A DNA stretch of 64,000 nucleotides from Rutpela maculata. Lineage: Eukaryota; Arthropoda; Insecta; Coleoptera; Cerambycidae. The notes beneath the pieces were generated by a model that saw only the letters and a program-made list of their open reading frames with translations, ran no database searches and was not told the origin of the DNA. The DNA lies in assembly GCA_936432065.2 (NCBI GenBank), contig OW386290.2, positions 131,424,677 to 131,488,676 on the forward strand, given 5' to 3'. Within the stretch, counting starts at the first letter, position 1. Each line of letters begins with the position of its first letter. This document shows positions 12,502-24,780 of this stretch, in pieces. Position numbers and translations under genes: made by a program.

Positions 12502-12680
12502 ATAATAATAATAATAAGAATTTATTCATTACTAACATAGACCAATCAGGTGACCCTTGACCTAAATCTTTCTGCCCGTATTTAATTTTATTTACAAATA
12601 TATACATTTCTCGTCCAAAGCTGGATTGGCAGGAAGTATCATACCGGGAAATTGTGTCCGACCACGGCTCCTCTACAAGT
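12502..12680 (-). mobile_element. LINE 3' end with (TTA)n tail
   Basis: A run of aat units followed by aagaatttattcattac reads on the minus strand as a LINE 3' terminus with an AATAAA-like motif and trinucleotide tail. Only untranslated sequence remains. Confidence 0.4.
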
Positions 12681-13525
12681 ACTTGATGTACAAAAAATTG
12701 GAAAAGTGGAATTTTAAAATTAACTAAAGAGCTTCTTTGTAATCGTTTGAGGTAGCATCACCGAGGACATGTACAAAGAGATGGAATGTTCCAGAATGCT
12801 CTCGAATTTTCTGAATATTAGACAGAAGTTTAATCATGTAGTCGGGAATCTGAGCTCAGATTTAAGGCTTAGTTTTTGAAACCTAAGTACCTATCAGACA
12901 TACGGCTGGAAAGTGTCGTACTCGATGTAAAATTGTCTGCTTAATCCGAATCCGGAGGGCGCATAAAAATCGGGGATTGCCTTCAACCCTTAATCCTTAT
13001 TTAGGAAATTGTGAAAAACTTAATTTTTGAAATATAACTTGCGGTTTCTCCCACAAAACATGAGCTAAAAATCTATTCTTTTTTTTTAATTGTAGCTCAC
13101 AGTCCATTTAATGTAACAGTGTAGTCAAAACCTATTCAGTATTTACAAAAATTTTAGAAAAAAATATCGCGTGAACCGCTACGCACTCAGTGCACTGAAA
13201 AATGTAGCCTGCGACATTTTTTTTATTTTGGGAAATTGACAAAAACTAGATCGTACGAAATTACAAGAAAAGACCTAAATTATTTCTAGTGATTGATTCT
13301 TAGTGAAAAGGAAGATATGATTTTTTTTAAATTTGGCTGTTCTGCTGTCGAGCGTGAAATAAATTAAAACCAAGAGATGCGGGCGCTTGTTTGCATTATA
13401 TTTAGCTATTTGGTACTGTATTAATAGGTATGCACAATATTCTCGTGTTAGACTTTACCGTCTTTATTTCATTTAAAAGATGTAGTTATTAATATAGTTG
13501 TTTAAAATTCGTTAGGTTTAATTAC

Positions 13526-15212
13526 TTGGAAGTATAGTAACAATTAAAAATGTGATTTTTTTTTTTTGTTCAAATAGGATTAGAATGTCATGAAATGTCG
13601 AGATTTTAAGTTGGAACATAATTTTTAAAATCTGTAAGTCCCGTCTGTCTGTAACTTTTTTTGTGCGCACAATTCTCTGGAACGGTTTATGATATTGACT
13701 TGAAATTTGGTATACCTATAGTACAGCTACATATTATTATAACTAGATTATTATATATTGATCTTATTCCGTTGAAGGGTTGGGGAGTAAGTATAGGTAA
13801 ATGGGGGTAATTAAGTAGAGCAAGCAAAAGTTCATAAAATTTAGATTTAATGTACGTACAAGAAGCAAAGATCTCAAAATTCTTGGCATCAGCCACCCCA
13901 CTACCACTGCCAAAAAAAAATGATTTATTTATTTATTTATAATTTATCATCTAGATGTACCGGGTACATATATGAACGTCATACATAGTAAAATACATAA
14001 AAATTTAAAAATGCACAAAATACAATTTAAAATACACAAAATACAATTTTAAAAAACAGGATAAAAAAATTATACAGACAAATTTTAATCCAACTACATA
14101 CATTATAACTTTCGGCTTTATCACGGATGATTAAACATCACTGTTACTCTCAAAATATTCATCAATGGAATAAAAACTATTTATGATGAGGAACTTCTTT
14201 AGTTAATTATTAGATTTATTTATTGATGTTACGTTTTTTATTTCTGCAGGTAACTTATTATATAATTTAATTCCAGCATAGTGAGGTGATTTTTCATATG
14301 CTGATGACTTATGATTAGTCGTTCTGAGTAAGTTACAGTATCTAGTATCATGTGAGTGGATATTATCAATTAACATTGAATTTATAAAGGTTTTTTTTAA
14401 TAAACATAGATTCTGTTTTCCCTAAAGCAAGCTTTACAAGTTTCTCAGGTTAAATATTAATCTGATGAGTCTTTTTTGCAGTATGAATACTCTATTTATA
14501 TTTGTCGCACGTCCCCAGACTATAATATTGTACGAAAGATGGGAGTATGCCAATGAATAGTATATATTAACCAGGTATTTTGTATCGAAAATTTTTTTTA
14601 CTTGTCTTATAGCAAAGTACGCAGAGTTAACCTTTTTACATAAGTAATCAATATGCTGTTCCCAAGATAGATTTTCGTCTACTATAGTTCCTAAAAATTT
14701 TGTAAAGGGTGAAAAGTGTCCTATAGGAATGCTGTTATTCAGATCACTAGGAGGTGTCCTCCGTTTAGAAAAGTATAGGCATTCTGTTTTGTCAATATTC
14801 AAGATAAGAGTATTTTTAGCACACCATTCCTTGTAGATTGTCAAAATTTCCAAAACTTTGGTGTTAAGTTCCTCAGGATCTGGAGCTGAGATCACAATGG
14901 AGGTATCGTCTGCAAAACATAATAGTTAGGGCATTTTTGATAGCCGATAGAAGATCATTGACGAATAACAGAAATATTAGTGGTCCAAGCACAGATCCCT
15001 GTGGAACACCAATATTTATGTCAGTTAAAAAAGATTTGATCAGATTCAGAGCAGACCCTCTGATGCCAGAGTAGTAGAGTTTGTGTACAAGAACCAAAGG
15101 CCTCAATTTTTTTAACTTCAGCAAACCCCACTACCACCTCCTTTAATAATGGGGTGGGGGACTAGAAAGAAAATCTGGATGTAGAATTAGTTATTCCTTA
15201 GGCGTCGGTTTT
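13526..15212 (+). mobile_element. X-family element, copy 1, split by a LINE
   Basis: Sequence from ggaagtatagtaac (13527) to the tract ending ggcgtcggtttttt (15212) matches, inverted, the X copy at 51258-51950, apart from the LINE at 13908-15124. It is inserted in the F left arm: the opposite F arm reads straight across, and ttac flanks both sides (13522-13525, 15213-15216), a probable target duplication. No ORF. The tract gtctgtctgtaacttttttt is typical of widespread insect repeats. Confidence 0.7.
13908..15124 (-). pseudogene. 5'-truncated LINE (RT palm to C-terminus) with 13-bp target duplication
   Basis: On the minus strand the element begins inside the reverse transcriptase (GVPQGSVLGPLIFLLFVNDL), continues past a frame break near 14900 into NIDKTECLYFSKR and FLGTIVDENLSWEQHIDYL, and ends in an RT tail (VFILQKRLIRLIF). 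It finishes in an A/T-rich (TAAA)n-type tail. Both flanks carry accccactaccac (13895-13907 and 15125-15137). The X copy at 51.4 kb has one uninterrupted version of this site, confirming the insertion. The frame breaks make it dead. Confidence 0.9.
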
Positions 15213-15518
15213 TTACTTCATCATAACGTTAGAAACACTTAAATAGATACCTATATATAACTGAAATTGTCTTTAAATATTATATATTTATATCACCTAA
15301 GCGAAATACATTACAATTAGTAATTATAAATTATTATACTTATAAGTGTTTATCAGTACATTTACCTAAACACTTACAACCAATAATGTAAAACACTCCA
15401 GTTCTCTTGCAGTATCATCTCTTGTTGCAACTATTATTCTTACACTTGCAAACGACTACTTAACAATTGACTGCCTTCAATTGTTTCTTATACATGGTAG
15501 GTATCAGTACACCTTCTG

Positions 15519-15971
15519 TCAATGAAGAACATCTGGTAGTTTTGGAGACGTGATCTGTTTTCTTCCAAATAAGAAGTGTAAATAGGCACATCTCTTGGCA
15601 TGTTCATAAAATGCGTCTTCAGTAAGTGGTAAAACTCTAATATCGCTCTTGTAGTTTAAAAATAAATGTACCATTGGTTCGTTAAGGCTTCCGTGAAAAT
15701 GTGAGCGACCATACAAACATTTAAAGAATATGGAGGCAGTGTTTATAAATTCCATGACGTTGCAATCGTCCACGTCATTTATGTACTGTCCCAAAAGATC
15801 GAGTGTTTCCCAACTTTCAAATGCCGTCTTAAATGCTGTCTTTTTCCCCTTCCTAAATATATAGCCACCCACGAAGTACATAGACAGACATAAAAAGGGT
15901 CGCTGTAAAGAGGAGAGGTATGAGGTATGAACCGTAACAGGTTTTATTATTTTACTTTCATTTTTATGCAC
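15519..15971 (-). CDS. 150-aa ORF in the centre of the F foldback
   Basis: This open frame lies between the inner arms of the F element. It contains KTAFKTAFESWETLD, a Cys-containing segment, and LPLTEDAFYEHAKRCAYLHF. That last pattern (LPxTxDAFxxHxxRxxY) is, from memory, similar to a common conserved block in uncharacterised, often repeat-associated insect proteins. It has no recognisable catalytic motif, so I do not call it a transposase. It could be a captured gene fragment or the remnant of an element-encoded protein. No splice context was found, and expression is unknown. Confidence 0.4.
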   Translation of the reverse strand: MHKNESKIIKPVTVHTSYLSSLQRPFLCLSMYFVGGYIFRKGKKTAFKTAFESWETLDLLGQYINDVDDCNVMEFINTASIFFKCLYGRSHFHGSLNEPMVHLFLNYKSDIRVLPLTEDAFYEHAKRCAYLHFLFGRKQITSPKLPDVLH

Positions 15972-16792
15972 AAAAACAGTGACAACAAAAATATATCTGT
16001 GTGATTTGCCACAATTACTGCTTTTTCAAAACACAAAATTCTACCATATAGAATATGACTGATCGCCTTCCTCGTGTTTATGAATCTGCGCATTTTTCAT
16101 GATGTGATCTGATTTTAATTATTGTATTTTCTAATTATTAACTGTGATGCAATTGTAATGTATTTCGCTTAGCTTATCACATTTAGAGACAATTTCATTT
16201 ATAAAGGTTAGATACCTACATGTAAAATAATTTAAGTGTTTCTAAAATTATGATGAAAATTAAACCCATTTTCAATTACAATTATATTAATAACTACATC
16301 TTTTAAACAAAATAGAGCCGGTAAAACCTAACACCGGAATATTGTACCTACTAAAACGTTACCAAATAAGTAAATATAATGCAAATTATAGTCTGTTTTA
16401 AAGCAGGAGGACTAAATATAAAAGTCCCATTCACACCATATAAGTAACCAGAAAATACACTAGAACCTTTTTGGCTTTTTGAGCAACCAACAATACACCA
16501 CTACGGTATATTTGTGTGCGTTTTATTACATTATATAATGTATTGACCTCTATTTGACCTCTGTGTGTTTAAAACAGCATCCATACCATTTACGCAACAT
16601 AAAGGCACCAAGTAATTAGCCACTTTTACCTTCATATTTATACAAAAGAGATTAATATATAATATATAATGTTCAAACGATAAAATAGAAATTAAAACAA
16701 AGTAATTTATGACATGACATTAAAATTTATTATATGTCAAAATTTACGACTATTGCCCTGCGTAAAACTGGCGAAGGCGGATCCAATCACAG

Positions 16793-17572
16793 ATGTATGA
16801 CCTAATAAAACTCCTAATAGCACATCCTACAAATGCTATTTTGAATCCAAGTATAGGGTCAAACATATCCTCAAAAATTAACATAAGTAGTAAAACAACT
16901 GACATGATGAAATCAGTTGGATCAACGATGAACCCGGGAGTCAATCAAGCAAATTCACGACCATACAAAGCAGCATTAACACGTAACATGAATATGAGCC
17001 CACCAGATACTAATAAGCCGAACACAAATACCAATATAACAAATCAATTTCTTGGCACGAATATTGATAGTATGAATACTGTGAAAGAAGCGGACAAAGT
17101 TCCTGATGCTACGTGTCAATCACTAAATGAACAAGAAACTATTCAATTAGTAAAGAGGAAAATTAGAAAACAAAGACCCAATGTAGGAAATGGCGAATGG
17201 GACGATGACTTTTATGGTAGAAAAGATAATAATAATAAAAAAATTTGGTTGTTCATATCCAAAGTACCTGATAGTATATCTGCAACTAACATAAAAAAAT
17301 ATATATTAGCACGTACAAATGATACTCAAGATGTATATATAAAAAAGTTGCCAACAGTAAATACTAGAACTGATAATCAATCATTTATGATTGGAGTGAA
17401 TCCTGAGTTGCAACAGAAAGTATACGAGAACAGCTTTTGGCCCAAAAAAATTACGTTTGAACGATTTGATTTCAAAAGGGGGCGAAGATTCTTAGATAAC
17501 CGAATAAGTGATCAAACTACAACCATTGAGAACCTCGGTACAAAACCAGACTCTTTTTTAATGCAACATTAG
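16793..17572 (+). CDS. LINE-1st copy ORF1 (nucleic-acid-binding protein, N-terminally short)
   Basis: This 259-residue ORF has a disordered, Asn/Thr-rich first half and a conserved C-terminal domain (KKIWLFISKVPDSISATNIK through NSFWPKKITFERFDF). The C-terminal domain matches the one in the second LINE's ORF1 at 20414-21532. Compared with that protein it lacks the Cys-rich zinc finger and coiled coil, so it is either a shorter variant or 5'-truncated. It is followed almost directly by an ORF2 frame. ORF1 proteins of this group bind the element RNA to form the retrotransposition particle. Confidence 0.75.
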   Translation: MYDLIKLLIAHPTNAILNPSIGSNISSKINISSKTTDMMKSVGSTMNPGVNQANSRPYKAALTRNMNMSPPDTNKPNTNTNITNQFLGTNIDSMNTVKEADKVPDATCQSLNEQETIQLVKRKIRKQRPNVGNGEWDDDFYGRKDNNNKKIWLFISKVPDSISATNIKKYILARTNDTQDVYIKKLPTVNTRTDNQSFMIGVNPELQQKVYENSFWPKKITFERFDFKRGRRFLDNRISDQTTTIENLGTKPDSFLMQH

Positions 17573-17574
17573 AA

Positions 17575-20366
17575 CAGTCAACATTATACAAAACTAATGA
17601 GATTAAATCAAATGATGTAAAAATATACTATCAAAACATCAGAAGCGTATGTAATAAAATGAAAGATATCTACTTAAATACTCATGAAAGTAGTTTTGAT
17701 ATTATTGGTCTGACTGAAACATGGCTCAAAGAGGATATTAACAATGACGAGTTCTTATGCAACAATTACACAGTGTACAGAAAAGACAGAAGTTCAAGTA
17801 CCAGTATAAAAAACCGTGGCGGTGGTGTATTAATAGCTGTCAAAAACACTATACACAGTGAATGCATTACTATACTGGACAATTCAATAGAGGGCTTATG
17901 TGTAAAACTAAAATTAACGGACAAAAACATTTATATCTGTTGTATCTATATCGCACCTATGACCAACGTCTCAGTGTATGAAAATATATTTAATTCATTA
18001 GAGCCCTTGATGTTGTACAATAGTACCTTAATTATGGGAGATTTCAATATACCAGAGTTCCACCCAAATAAAAACTGTGAAATTAGTCAAGTTTTAGTAA
18101 ACTTCATGTATTACACTTCGTCCGTTCAGTACAATAATGTCCTGAACTCCAACAATAAGTTGTTAGACTTGATAATTGCAAACATCGATATTGAAATAAA
18201 CAAAAGTGATGATACAATTGCAAAAATTGACAGTCAACACCCTCCATTGTTCACCAGAGTTAAGCTGAGAAAACCAATTGATGAATGCAAAACCAATGCC
18301 TCCTTGAGATATAATTTTAAAAAAGCTGATTTCCAAAAAATGACAATGTTATTTAATGAAGCCAACTAGAACCCTGTAATTAGTCAAACGGATGTTAATA
18401 TGGCATTGAAAATTTTTTACTCCATAATCGACGAGATATTTGAATCTTGTGTACCCAAGACTAGAATATTAAACAAAAGATACCCCTTATGGTATGACCG
18501 ATATACAATAAAGGCAATAAAGATGAAAGAGAAACTTCATCATAAATATAAAAATAATAGAACTGCTATAAATAAAGAGAAGTTCGACAATCAGAGGAAA
18601 CTTGTCAAAATAAATATTAGAGCATCATATGAAAAGTACCTAGCAAATGTGCAACAAAACATAAAAGAGGACCCATGCAGCTTCTGGAATTTTATTCGAA
18701 ACTCCAAAGGGTCTGCTGGAATCCCTAGCCAAATGTACTATGAAGATAGAGTAATAGAAAATGGTCAAGATACTGCAGATGCATTTGCAGAGTATTTTAG
18801 TTCAGTATATGAACCAACGTCACTGAATCATAAGCGAGAGGAGTTCCCAAGTGATTGGGGTACAAGTGTTTCCATTGAGCAGATTGATAAAGCTATAAGT
18901 AAGCTTAAACCAACAAAGTCTACCGGGGTAGATGGAGTTCCTGCTTATGTAATTAAAGGATGCTCTCATTCTTTTTCCACACCATTACATCACATCTATA
19001 ACTTGGCACTCTGTACATCTACATTCCTAGACATATGGAAAAAAGGCAAGGTCACTCCAGTCCATAAATCAGGGAGTTTATCACTAATTATGAACTACAG
19101 GCCTATCACATTATTATGTGCACCAGCAAAAGTCTTTGAGATTATCCTTCACGAATGTATTCTAAACATAGTTCAGACCAGGATTAGCACAATATGGCTT
19201 TTACAAAAAACGATCAACAACAACGAATCTTATAAATATTACACAAGAAGCGCATGAGGCAATAAAACAACATCAACAAGTAGACATAATTTATACCGAC
19301 ATGACCAAAGCATTTGACAAGATAGACCATTTAAAATTAATAAATAAGCTACATTTGTATAATGTACCAAATATCTACACTGCAATAATATCTAGCTATC
19401 TAAATAATAGGTCACTGCAAGTATTTGTGAAAGGATTCGAGTCTTGTGAATATGAGATGACATCTGGTGTTCCACAGGGCTCAAACCTGGGCCCATTACT
19501 ATTTATAATTTTTGCTAACAGTAGACAATATTAGTTCTGAAAACTTATTGTTTGCCGATGATTTTAAACTATACAGGAGAATAACCAACTTGAAAGATTG
19601 TGAATTATTGCAAGCAGATTTAGAAAGGGTATCCAAATGGTGTAGTGAAGAAAAACTTAATTTCAATATAGAAAAATGTTCTGTATTATCGATATGCAAC
19701 AAAGAAACAGTAATAAAATACAATTACAGTATGAACAGTGAACCACTTACGCGTGTCTCCAAAGTAAAAGACCTGGAAATATACTTTACCGACCAGCTAA
19801 GCTTTAAAGATCATATAGAGTATGTTGTTAAGAAAGCACTGAAGCAACTAGGATTAATAATAAGATTTACAAAACACTTCAATGACCTAACCAGTATTCA
19901 CATATTATATTATTCTTTCGTAAGATCCATACTCGAATATTGTGTGGTGATATGGTCGCCTACATACCTGACCTACAACAATTACATACAATCTGTGCAA
20001 AAGAGGTATCTTAAATTTATTCACTTTAAAGAAACTGGAATGTACAACTTGCAACTAAACTACATATACCTACTGGATCGATTTAATTTCATGTCACTAC
20101 AAAATCGGAGAACATTCCTCATTTTAATGTTCCTATTTAAAATGATGAATTACTTGATAGATAATCAATATTTCCTTTCCCTTATACCCATTAGAGTTCC
20201 AACTACGACTAGATGCACTGCTACATTTTATTTATCCAACCCCAGGACAATGATGTATTCAAGCTCACCGTTGTACAACATGTGTAATCTTTACAATAAA
20301 CTGTGCACTGAAATTGATATATTTGAAACCTTTACAAATTCAGAAGGACTATATTGTGTAAATTGA
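17575..20366 (+). pseudogene. LINE-1st copy ORF2: endonuclease-reverse transcriptase, broken
   Basis: In order: an apurinic-type endonuclease (YYQNIRSVCNKM, GLTETWL, MGDFNIPEF, DSQHPPLF), a linker, and the reverse transcriptase (KSTGVDGVPAYV, NYRPITLL, YTDMTKAFDKIDH, SGVPQGSNLGPLLF, FADDFKLY) and a C-terminal tail. There is one in-frame stop (TAG at 18367-18369) and two frameshifts (about 19190-19300, and 19512-19534 just before FADD). It is therefore inactive. The family looks CR1/Jockey-like from domain order. Confidence 0.85.
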
Positions 20367-20413
20367 ATAACAATTCTGTGATATAATTAGCACCTGCTTT
20401 TCCACATACCTAA

Positions 20414-21532
20414 GTGAAGTCATGTATAGACCTTTTTCTGTATATTCTTATAATAATATCTACCCTCCATATTGTAAAAATGGCGAATGGTAATGAAGTT
20501 GTAAATCTTGATACTGGTCAAATATTAAACAAATTGAATTATAATTGCTGCAAAGGCACAAAATGTTCTGCAATTGTGTGTGTGAATTGTGGGGCTGCCT
20601 TTCATAAGAGTTGTGCAGCTAGAATAAAATTCGTGCGAGTAATTGATGAAACACGTGTTCTATGCTGTAAAAGTGAGGTTATAAACCAAAATGAAGAAGA
20701 GTTAAAATTTAGCGCAATTAAACGCGAAAATGAACTATTGCAAAGCCTTTACTGGCAAACTCAAGATAAAAACGCAATTTTGCAAGAAAATAATTGTCTT
20801 CTCTTAGAAAAAATCGGAAATTTAACCTCGAAATTAGCAGAGACACAAAAACTTTTGCAAGAAGCCCAAACCGAATTAAACAATGGTAAACCAACCTATA
20901 GTAACATATTAAACAATAAATTACATAATTCTCAACCACAATCCAAAATTTACACAAAAAAACAACAATCTGCTGAACCGAGCTCCAATCATAAAAACGA
21001 AGAAACTGACGTAGAAAAGACCATTAAGGGACAAGAAACAGCTGCAAAAGTTCCTTTTGAGGAGGAAAAAATATCAAGACAACTTAGGCCTAGACATCCC
21101 AGTAATGTAAGTGTTAATGAATCCAACGACCAAGATGGTTTCCAACTGGTACACCAGAAGAAACGAAAGCCCCGAAGGGTCAACTCCATAAAACAACTAG
21201 GTACGGGAGAGATTTCAGAAGACGAAAAGAAGAATGGGTTCTGCGGCATCGAGAAAAAGGTCTGGATTTATCTTTACCGAGTACCAAGGCGTGTTAATAC
21301 AGAACATATACAGAGCTATATCTCAAAGAAACCAGCATTCAAAGACGTGGATTTCGATGTAAAGGAACTCCCAACTAATGAGGTGAACCAAAATAAATGT
21401 TATGTGGTGAGTGCTCCCTTTGACAGGAAGGATGTACTCTACGACATGTCCTTTTGGCCTAAGGGCGTGGGCATCAAACGCTTCGACTTTCAAAAAGAAC
21501 GAAATAAAAATCAAGGGCTCCCTTTTTTATAG
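20414..21532 (+). CDS. LINE-2nd copy ORF1: zinc finger, coiled coil, C-terminal domain
   Basis: The ORF is intact. The likely start is the ATG at 20480 (atggcgaatgg); the upstream ATG at 20414 adds a hydrophobic stretch that looks like untranslated leader. An N-terminal Cys/His cluster (NYNCCKGTKCSAIVCVNCGA then HKSCA) is PHD-like. Residues around 100-155 form a coiled coil (ENELLQSLYWQ, LLEKIGNLTSKLAETQKLLQ). A Lys/Glu-rich linker leads to the conserved KKVWIYLYRVPRRVN to DMSFWPKGVGIKRFDF domain. This ORF1 architecture is known in CR1-type LINEs of insects. Orientation and spacing pair it with ORF2 at 21601. Confidence 0.85.
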   Translation: MKSCIDLFLYILIIISTLHIVKMANGNEVVNLDTGQILNKLNYNCCKGTKCSAIVCVNCGAAFHKSCAARIKFVRVIDETRVLCCKSEVINQNEEELKFSAIKRENELLQSLYWQTQDKNAILQENNCLLLEKIGNLTSKLAETQKLLQEAQTELNNGKPTYSNILNNKLHNSQPQSKIYTKKQQSAEPSSNHKNEETDVEKTIKGQETAAKVPFEEEKISRQLRPRHPSNVSVNESNDQDGFQLVHQKKRKPRRVNSIKQLGTGEISEDEKKNGFCGIEKKVWIYLYRVPRRVNTEHIQSYISKKPAFKDVDFDVKELPTNEVNQNKCYVVSAPFDRKDVLYDMSFWPKGVGIKRFDFQKERNKNQGLPFL

Positions 21533-21600
21533 ACAACAGGGCGACATCTAGAAAGCAGACCACTGAGAAACATCAAGTAGGAAAATGTATATTTCGACTT

Positions 21601-24368
21601 ATGCATATAAATATCCAGTGCTTTAGAAATAAAACCAATGAACTAGAAGCAGTTATTTGCGACGAGATCATACCTTTTCACGTTATATGTGTTAACGAAC
21701 ACTGGTTACACCGTAACGAGTTAGATTCCTTTAAAAATATTAGTAACTATCAATTAGCCAGTATATTTTGTAGAGCTGAATTTATTCATGGTGGAACCTT
21801 GATACTAGTCAAAAACGATTTAAATTATAAACCTCTATGTCATTTAAGTAATCTCTCGTCCGAAAAAGATTGTGAAATATCAGCCATAATGGTAGAAAAT
21901 TTTGATATCATTGTTGTTAACATCTATCGGTCCCCAAATGGAAGTCTCATTAGATTCTTTGATATCCTGGAAAAGTTATTGAACAAAATAGATATAAAAA
22001 AAAAGGTAATACTCTCTGCGGTGACTTTAACATAAGATTTAATACATCCGACTCTGCTAATTTGACTTTAACAGATTTACTAAAAATATTCGGATTAGAA
22101 CAAACAATCTTTGAAAATACCCGAGTAACAAATTGCATTGATAATATCTTTACAAACTTTTCAATAGACGATTACAACGCGTTTAACCATGAACCACTAT
22201 TGTCGGATCACCTAAGTCAGATTTTGGAGGTACAGATAGAAGTTAATAAAAAATTGTATGAGCACGAGAAATTAATTAGACCTATTACAGAAACAGGTAA
22301 AAATAAATTTCATGGAATTATGTCTAGCTGCTCGTGGGAGTTCATCACCGACCATACTCTCAACATCAATGAAAAATTTCAAGTATTTTTAAATACTACT
22401 CTACAGGCCTACAATATCTCTTTTCCTGAAAGGTTAGTACGCTTTGAAAACATAAACTCGTCGAAAGTTGCATGGTATACAGACGATCTAAGGCAAATGC
22501 GAAATCATTTACAATTTCTAAATGAAGTTTGCAAACGGCACAATACTGAGCAAAATAAAAAAATTAGAAATGATTTCAAACTAACATATAAAAATGCTTT
22601 AAAAAATAAACGAATCCAGTCAAATGATAGCTACATAAAGAAATCTGGAAACCCGGCAAAAACTGTATGGGAAATAATAAACTCGTCGAGGAAACAAAAA
22701 ATGTCGCAATCGGAATTAACTATTAAACCGAAAGATTTCAATAACTTTTTCGTCACTGTTGCGGGACGGGTTACTGGTGGTCTCCCGCTACTAGATATTG
22801 ATCCATTACAATATGTTAAACAGATAGACACACCTGAACCTTTTGCATTTCGCGAGGTCACGTACATTGAGGTAAGACACATTTTAAATTCTCTGAAAAA
22901 TAGTAACAGTAAGGATATATACGGCTTAAATATAGCTCTAATCAAAACTATAAAAAACCATATTATAATTCCATTAACAAAATTAATTAATGAAAGCTTA
23001 CGGACCGGAGTATTCCCAGATTTACTCAAGATCGCGTCGGTTATCCCAGTTTTCAAAAAAGGTGATCCAGAGGACATTAATAATTATAGACCGATTTCTC
23101 TTCTCCCTATTTTTGCAAAAATTTTCGAAAAAATTATGAAAATTCAGATCACTGAATATCTAGAGAAAAATAAAATATTATATAAATTCCAATTTGGTTT
23201 CCGTAAAAATCTATCTACAACAGATGCTATCATTAAGTTTACCGATTATACCTTAGACTGCTTTGAAAAAGGATATTATTCTGCCTCCTTGTTTTGTGAC
23301 CTCAGCAAAGCATTTGATTGTGTATCTCATATCTTGCTGATCCAGAAATTAAACAAATACAACTTTAACAGGACAAGTATCCAACTTATCAAATCCTATC
23401 TAGAAAATCGTATGCAATCAGTCAGATTAAATGGAATATCTTCTGAGGTGTTACATATAAATTCGGGAGTTCCACAGGGTTCAATTTTGGGCCCAGTTTT
23501 ATTCCTGATTTATATTAATGATGTGCCAAATGCCTTCGAGAATGTCAATTGCATCTTTTATGCAGATGACTCGACTTTACAAATCTCTGACCCTAACTTA
23601 GAGAACTTAATATTAAAATGTGACAATGTATTATCTAATGCAAAAAAATGGTTTACACCTAATGCTCTTGCACTTAACGAAGAGAAAACTGTAAAACTTA
23701 TTTCAAGTACTCGCGATTTGAGAAATGTACCAAATAACCCCACTTGTACAAAGTTTCTAGGTGTCCTTATTGATCCATGTTTACGATGGAATGACCATGT
23801 TGATTATCTTGCTGAACAACTATCTAAAGGTATATATGCTCTTAGACAATTGTCAAATACAGTTTCGTCGGATGTATTAAAAACTGCGTATTATGCATTA
23901 TGTCACTCTCGACTATCTTATGCCATTCTCGCCTGGGGGCATTCTTCTGGTAGACATAGAATTTTTGGTCTCCAGAGGAGGGCAATCAGGATTGTGGGTG
24001 GTTTGGGATACCGGGATGACACCAAACAACTCTTTATTTCACTTAAAATACTCACCTTACCTAGCATTTACGTGTTACAATGTATTACACATGTCCATGA
24101 TAACTTACCTACTTTTAACACCCATGCTGACTTTCATCACTATGAAACACGTCGTAGAGATAACATAAGAACTGAGTACACAAGGCTAACTAGAGGGCAG
24201 ACTGGTGTTAATTACCATGGTATTAAATTATACAACTTATTAGATGACCGTATTAGAGTTTTACCTAAACAAAAATTTAGATCCACAATAAAAGGTTTTC
24301 TGTTAAAAAATGCATTCTTCTCAAATGAAGATATAGTGAGAGAAATTGTAAATTGTAATTTTACTTAA
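21601..24368 (+). pseudogene. LINE-2nd copy ORF2: endonuclease-reverse transcriptase with one 2-bp frameshift
   Basis: The endonuclease (INIQCFRNKTNELE, CVNEHWL, GGTLILVK, NIYRSPNGS) runs to 22012, where ctctct appears to hold an extra CT. After this the frame shifts, and the expected GDFN motif reads on only in the next frame. From there a single frame runs to 24368: SDHLSQI, NNYRPISLLPIFAKIFEKI, FQFGFRKNLSTTDA, LFCDLSKAFDCVSH, SGVPQGSILGPVLF, FYADDSTLQ, FLGVLIDPCLRWNDHVDYL and the C-terminal tail. All RT motifs, including the YADD catalytic box, are intact. Apart from this one slip the element could be functional, so it is young. Confidence 0.9.
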
Positions 24369-24557
24369 ACTTATGTTCTGTGATAAGACAAACACTATAT
24401 TTTTTTTTCTGTTTGATTTTATATAGCTTTTTATTCCATTTATTACAATTTCGGCCATTTTTACATAATTTTAAATCTATTGTATTGTGTTTTACCTATT
24501 TGTAAGTGTAACTGTTTGACGTGTGTACAATTTTTTATAAATTTTTAACATGAATAA

Positions 24558-24590
<33 letters not shown>

Positions 24591-24591
24591 C
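24369..24591 (+). mobile_element. LINE-2nd copy 3' UTR and (TATC)n tail
   Basis: The 190-bp AT-rich 3' UTR ends in aataaatc and about eight TATC units (24559-24591). LINEs of this kind end in a microsatellite rather than poly(A). No clear target duplication was found. Confidence 0.75.
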
Positions 24592-24780
24592 CTTAATAGG
24601 CTAGTACAAAACTACATTGTGTTTTTATAACTTGTATCTGTTCATTTTATGCTTTATGTTTTTATATGTTTATTGTACGTTAAATTGTTATACTGCTATA
24701 TACCTAAATGTATAATTGTGTCGCAACCTGTAAGTGGATTTTGTCTGTTGGTTGTCAGTGATAAATAAATAAATAAATTT
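24592..24780 (+). mobile_element. Probable 3' end of the first LINE, displaced by the second
   Basis: This AT-rich stretch ends in gataaataaataaataaat, a typical LINE tail. It lies just past the second LINE, whose 5' end (about 20390) abuts the stop of the first LINE's ORF2. The simplest reading is that the second LINE inserted in the 3' UTR of the first. No exact target duplication supports it, so tandem independent insertions remain possible. Confidence 0.45.

Noticed and set aside
24559..24591. TATC array as a possible CRISPR or regulatory repeat
   Set aside because: It is a simple microsatellite tail of the LINE; units are 4 bp without spacers.
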